From: Halomonas maura
GTDB lineage: Bacteria > Pseudomonadota > Gammaproteobacteria > Pseudomonadales > Halomonadaceae
Assembly: GCF_030409305.1 (NCBI RefSeq)
Contig: NZ_JAUFPQ010000023.1
Location: 344,734-408,733, forward strand
DNA length: 64,000 nucleotides
Direction of reading: 5' to 3'
Every line of letters begins with the position of its first letter. Position 1 is the first letter of the stretch. The position numbers were made by a program, and so were the translations under genes. The notes beneath the pieces are model-generated. The model was not told the origin of the DNA, did not search any database, and saw only the letters and a list, made by a program, of their open reading frames with translations. This document shows positions 60,214 to 64,000 of the stretch, piece after piece.

Positions 60214-60356
60214 CTTGAGCCTCGTTGAGCGGTATGCCGCCACCTGATCTGCTGCCAGGCACCGCATACGGGTTGTCGGAACGTTCGAACCGGTCACCCG
60301 CGCCCCCTGGAGGGTGCGGGGCGACGCATTCTAGCAGAGCCGCCCCCGGAGGCCAA

Positions 60357-62597
60357 TTGTCCGAATCATCCACCCGGCCCGCCCCTCGCGTGCTGGGCGT
60401 CGCCATCCCCTCGCCACTGCGCCGCCTGTTCGATTACCGCCCCGGCGGCGAGACGCCGGCCGGTGGCTGGCAGCCGGGCCTGCGGGTCCGGGTGACGTTC
60501 GGTCGGCGCCAGGTGGTCGGGGTGATCCTCGAGTGCCGGGACGCCAGCGCCCTGCCCCTGGAGACCCTCAAGCCCGTCGACGCCTGCCTGGATGATGCCC
60601 CCCTGCCGGACGACTGGCTATGGCTGTGCCGCTTCACCGCCCGCTACTACCAGCACGCCGCCGGGGACACCCTGCACCAGGCGATGCCTGCCCTGCTGCG
60701 CCAGGGACGGAGCCTCGAGGCCCGCACCCGGGAGCGCTGGCGGGCGACGCCCTCCGCCACCCGGGAGTCCCCCGGCCTGGCCCGGGCCCCGCGCCAGGCC
60801 GAGCTGCTGGCCATGCTCCGCCAGCATCCCCACGGCCTGGTCACCCAGGCCGTGCTCGCCCAGTCGTTCAGCCGCGACCAGCTCAAGGCGCTGGTCGACA
60901 AGGGGCTGGTCGAGCGGCTCGAGGAGCCACGCACCGCCACGCCGACCGGCCAGGCGGGGCCGCTGCTGGCCGAGCCGGTTCTGCCGCTCCAGCGCGAGCA
61001 GGCCGCCGCCCTGGCCGTGCTGCACGAGCGCCTCGACGGCTTCCACCCCTGCCTGCTGCACGGGGTCACCGGCAGCGGCAAGACCGAGGTCTACCTGCAG
61101 CTGATCGAGGCCGTGGTGGGGCGGGGCCACCAGGCCCTGGTACTGGTGCCGGAGATCGGCCTCACCCCCCAGACCCTGGCGCGCTTTCGCAGCCGCTTCC
61201 GGGTACCGGTGGTCGCGCTGCACTCCGGGCTCACCGACCACGAGCGCCTGGATGCCTGGGAGGCCGCCGCCAGCGGCCGCGCGCCCATCGTCATCGGCAC
61301 CCGCTCGGCGATCTTCACGCCGCTGGCCCGCCCCGGGGCGATCATCGTCGACGAGGAGCACGACGGCTCCTTCAAGCAGCAGGAAGGGTTGCGCTACCAC
61401 GCCCGGGACCTGGCGGTGGCCCGCGCCCACCGTCACGGCATCCCGCTGGTGCTGGGCAGTGCCACGCCGTCGCTGGAGACCCTGCAGCGGGCCCTGGCCG
61501 GCGACTACCGCCACCTGCGGCTGACCCAGCGCGCCAGCCGCCACCCCCCGGCGCGCCTGGAGCTGGTCGACCTGCGCGGCCGCCCGCGCCGGGGCGGGCT
61601 GATCCCGCCGGTCATGGAGGCCATCGAGGCGACGCTGGCCGCCGGCCACCAGGTGCTGGTGTTCATCAACCGTCGCGGCTTCGCCCCGACCCTGGCCTGC
61701 CATGCCTGCGGCTGGATGGCCGAGTGCGATCACTGCGACGCGCGCATGACCCTGCACCGCCAGCCGCCGCTGCTCGCCTGCCACCACTGCGATCGTCGCC
61801 GGGCCCTGCCCGACGCCTGCCCCGACTGCGGCAGCGCCGACCTGCGCCCCCTGGGCAGCGGCACCGAGCGCACCGAGGAGACGCTGGCCGAGCGCTTCCC
61901 CGAGACGCCCGTCCATCGCATCGACCGCGACAGCACCCGGCGCCGCGACGCCCTGGAGCAGACCCTGACCGAGGTGCGGCGCGGCGCGCCCTGCCTGCTG
62001 GTGGGCACCCAGATGCTGGCCAAGGGCCACCACCTGCCTCACGTCACCCTGGTGGTGGTGGTCAACGCCGATGCCGGCCTCTACTCGAGCGACTTCCGCG
62101 CCCTGGAGCACAGCGCCCAGCTGCTCGAGCAGGTGGCCGGCCGCGCCGGTCGCGCCGCCCATCCCGGCCGGGTGCTGGTGCAGACCCTGCATGCCGACGA
62201 TCCCAACCTGCGCCTGCTGGCGGCCCGCGGCTATGATGCGCTGGCCGAGCGGCTGCTGGAGGAGCGCCGCGCCGCGGCCCTGCCTCCCTTCCGTCACCTG
62301 GCCCTGCTGCGCCTGGAGAGCCCCCGGGAGCAGGCGGCAAGCGAGCTCGGCGGCCGGGCCGCCGGCGCCTTGCGCGAGTACCTCGCCGAGCGCGGGCTGG
62401 CGGTGGACTGCCTGGGCCCGGTGCCGGCGCCCATGGAACGCCGCCAGAACCGCTATCACCTGCAGGTCATGCTCGGCGCCGACAAGCGCAGCCGGCTCCA
62501 CGAGGCGGGCGCCTGGCTCGCCGCCTGGCTGGAGGCCGAACCGGCGGCACGCCGGGTGCGCTGGTCACTGGATATCGATCCGCAAACCCTTAGCTAA
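60357..62597 (+). CDS. priA: Primosomal protein PriA (replication restart helicase)
   Basis: PriA is the 3'-5' helicase that reloads the replisome at stalled forks. The protein is 746 residues from a TTG at 60357, which has GGAGG four bases upstream and begins just before the conserved RVLGVAIPSPLRRLFDY. Walker A is GVTGSGKTE, and the DEAH-type box is DEEHD. The zinc-binding cysteines lie in CHACGWMAECDHCD and CHHCDRRRALPDACPDCG. Helicase motifs V/VI include GTQMLAKGHHLPHVTLV and EQVAGRAGRA. The frame is open further upstream without similarity. Confidence 0.97.
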   Translation: MSESSTRPAPRVLGVAIPSPLRRLFDYRPGGETPAGGWQPGLRVRVTFGRRQVVGVILECRDASALPLETLKPVDACLDDAPLPDDWLWLCRFTARYYQHAAGDTLHQAMPALLRQGRSLEARTRERWRATPSATRESPGLARAPRQAELLAMLRQHPHGLVTQAVLAQSFSRDQLKALVDKGLVERLEEPRTATPTGQAGPLLAEPVLPLQREQAAALAVLHERLDGFHPCLLHGVTGSGKTEVYLQLIEAVVGRGHQALVLVPEIGLTPQTLARFRSRFRVPVVALHSGLTDHERLDAWEAAASGRAPIVIGTRSAIFTPLARPGAIIVDEEHDGSFKQQEGLRYHARDLAVARAHRHGIPLVLGSATPSLETLQRALAGDYRHLRLTQRASRHPPARLELVDLRGRPRRGGLIPPVMEAIEATLAAGHQVLVFINRRGFAPTLACHACGWMAECDHCDARMTLHRQPPLLACHHCDRRRALPDACPDCGSADLRPLGSGTERTEETLAERFPETPVHRIDRDSTRRRDALEQTLTEVRRGAPCLLVGTQMLAKGHHLPHVTLVVVVNADAGLYSSDFRALEHSAQLLEQVAGRAGRAAHPGRVLVQTLHADDPNLRLLAARGYDALAERLLEERRAAALPPFRHLALLRLESPREQAASELGGRAAGALREYLAERGLAVDCLGPVPAPMERRQNRYHLQVMLGADKRSRLHEAGAWLAAWLEAEPAARRVRWSLDIDPQTLS

Positions 62598-62677
62598 AGG
62601 CGGGATGGTTGCTTCCCGCTTCAGGCCGATGTCCGCGAAGCGGAGAACTTCGCGCTCCCGACGACGTCGGGCCGGGG

Positions 62678-62706
62678 TTTAAAGCCCGCGCGCAATTGTC
62701 GATAAT
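62678..62706 (+). promoter_or_regulatory. Candidate argS promoter
   Basis: TTTAAA (62678-62683) and GATAAT (62701-62706) are separated by 17 bases in the priA-argS spacer. It would start RNA near 62713, giving a leader of about 57 nt. Confidence 0.45.
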
Positions 62707-62769
62707 GTGCGGCCAAGTGCCCGCCGACGGGCGAAAGACACGCCCGCGCCACAGGACATCAGATTCCCC

Positions 62770-64000
62770 ATGAAAGACACCATCATCGCCCTGCTGGAGG
62801 GCGCCCTGGACGAACTCAAGCGCCAGGGCGTGCTGCCTCCCGAGCTCGCCCCGACCATCAAGGTCGACCCTTCCCGCGACAAGGCCCACGGCGACTACGC
62901 CACCAACCTGGCGCTCGCGCTCGCCAAGCCCGCCGGCAAGACACCCCGCGAGCTGGCCGAGGCCCTGATCGCGGCCCTGCCGGAAAGCGACGCCGTCCAG
63001 AAGGTCGAGATCGCCGGCCCCGGCTTCGTCAACTTCTTCGCCGCCACCGATGCCGCCGCCCAGGTCGTGCGCCAGGTGCTGGAGGCCGGCGATGCCTTCG
63101 GCCGCAGCCTCACCGGCCAGGGCCGCAAGGTGCAGGTGGAGTTCGTCTCCGCCAACCCCACCGGCCCGCTGCACGTCGGCCACGGCCGCGGGGCGGCCAT
63201 CGGCGACTGCCTGTGCCGCCTGCTGGAGGCGACCGGCCACGACGTCACCCGCGAGTTCTACTACAACGACGCCGGCGCCCAGATCAGCAACCTGGCCCTC
63301 TCGGTGCAGGCCCGGGCCAAGGGCATCGATCCCGAGGATGCCGGCTGGCCCGCCGACGGCTACCGCGGCGGCTACATCATCGACGTGGCCAATGCCTACC
63401 TGGCCCGGGAGACGGTGCATGCCGACGACCGCCACGTCACCGCCGAGGGCGACCCCGACGACCTGGACGCCATCCGCGACTTCGCCGTGGCCTACCTGCG
63501 CCGCGAGCAGGACCTCGACCTGCGCGCCTTCGGCGTGGCGTTCGACGTCTATTCCCTGGAGTCCTCGCTGTATCGCGACGGCAAGGTGGCGGCCACCGCG
63601 GCCCGCCTGACCGAGAAGGGCCATACCTACGAGCGCGAGGGCGCCACCTGGCTGCGTACCACCGACTTCGGTGACGACAAGGACCGGGTGATGCGCAAGT
63701 CCGACGGCGACTACACCTACTTCCTGCCCGACGTCGCCTACCACCTCGACAAGTGGCAGCGCGGCTTCACCACCGTGATCAACGAGCAGGGCGCCGACCA
63801 CCACTCCACGGTGACCCGGGTGCGTGCCGGGCTGCAGGCCCTGGAGGCCGGCATTCCCGAGGGCTGGCCGGACTACGTGCTGCACCAGATGGTGATGGTC
63901 ACCCGCTCCGGGGTGGAGGTGAAGCTCTCCAAGCGGGCCGGTAGCTACGTCACGGTGCGCGACCTGATCGACGAGGTGGGCCGCGATGCCACCCGTTTCT
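62770..64000 (+). CDS. argS: Arginyl-tRNA synthetase (3' end outside window)
   Basis: The first 410 codons of a class I arginyl-tRNA synthetase, running off the window end. The N-terminal Add-1 domain ([17 protein letters not shown]) is followed by the HIGH motif as [15 protein letters not shown] (HVGH 135-138), [17 protein letters not shown], and the KMSKS-equivalent region [17 protein letters not shown], which is commonly degenerate in ArgRS. The ATG at 62770 is the start. In E. coli relatives priA and argS are also near each other. Confidence 0.97.
   Translation, partial: MKDTIIALLEGALDELKRQGVLPPELAPTIKVDPSRDKAHGDYATNLALALAKPAGKTPRELAEALIAALPESDAVQKVEIAGPGFVNFFAATDAAAQVVRQVLEAGDAFGRSLTGQGRKVQVEFVSANPTGPLHVGHGRGAAIGDCLCRLLEATGHDVTREFYYNDAGAQISNLALSVQARAKGIDPEDAGWPADGYRGGYIIDVANAYLARETVHADDRHVTAEGDPDDLDAIRDFAVAYLRREQDLDLRAFGVAFDVYSLESSLYRDGKVAATAARLTEKGHTYEREGATWLRTTDFGDDKDRVMRKSDGDYTYFLPDVAYHLDKWQRGFTTVINEQGADHHSTVTRVRAGLQALEAGIPEGWPDYVLHQMVMVTRSGVEVKLSKRAGSYVTVRDLIDEVGRDATRF

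Noticed and set aside
63921..63945. Apparent loss of the KMSKS motif in ArgRS
   Set aside because: KLSKR-type or degenerate motifs are usual in arginyl-tRNA synthetases, so this is not a defect.

Overview
The window is about 64 kb of GC-rich chromosomal DNA from a gammaproteobacterium. Gene content and order point to the Halomonadaceae (Halomonas or a close relative). The order resembles Pseudomonas (mrcA-pilMNOPQ-aroKB-gltBD; pyrG-kdsA-eno; fdxA-mutS-pncC-recA-recX-alaS-lysC-csrA), and an OadGAB sodium pump and CcmABCDEFGHI are also present. The genus is inferred from memory of gene order and protein character, not from a database search. There is no phage, plasmid, CRISPR or defence island: this is core genome with a few accessory signals.

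Layout. 1-18,930: the 3' part of mnmC; a minus-strand run yheU-ligA-zipA-smc-ccmI-ccmH-ccmG-ccmF-ccmE-ccmD-ccmC-ccmB-ccmA; a divergent pair made of a LexA-like S24 protease without an HTH domain (behind a LexA box) and yigZ; and a fused two-domain acyltransferase of the OlsF (ornithine lipid synthase) type. 19,000-24,500: oadGAB, dusC, two identical tRNA-Arg(ACG), tRNA-Ser(GCT), csrA. 24,660-37,300: lysC, alaS, recX, recA (LexA box), pncC, an AsmA-family gene, mutS, fdxA. 37,300-37,790: a gap with no protein gene that holds what looks like an RsmZ/CsrB-type regulatory RNA. 37,787-47,809: eno, kdsA, pyrG, gltD, gltB. 48,245-57,563: aroB, aroK, pilQPONM and divergent mrcA. 57,650-64,000: a DUF481 outer-membrane-type protein, maeB, rpmE, priA and the 5' part of argS.

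The best candidate for an undescribed element is the small RNA on the minus strand at about 37,393-37,566. It has 12 GGA triplets in about 174 nt, several of them in hairpin loops. It ends in an intrinsic terminator with eight T residues and is preceded by a promoter-like sequence. An 18-bp palindrome, TGTAGG-N6-CCTACA, lies about 180 bp upstream and matches the GacA/UvrY binding site at most positions. It sits next to fdxA, the neighbour of rsmZ in Pseudomonas. Its expected target, csrA, is in the same window.

Other items of note are the SOS-box-controlled LexA-like protein without a DNA-binding domain, a 144-bp palindromic MITE-like element upstream of alaS, a nine-copy heptamer repeat in the ligA leader, and the absence of the ftsB...rpoS block and of damX from their usual places.
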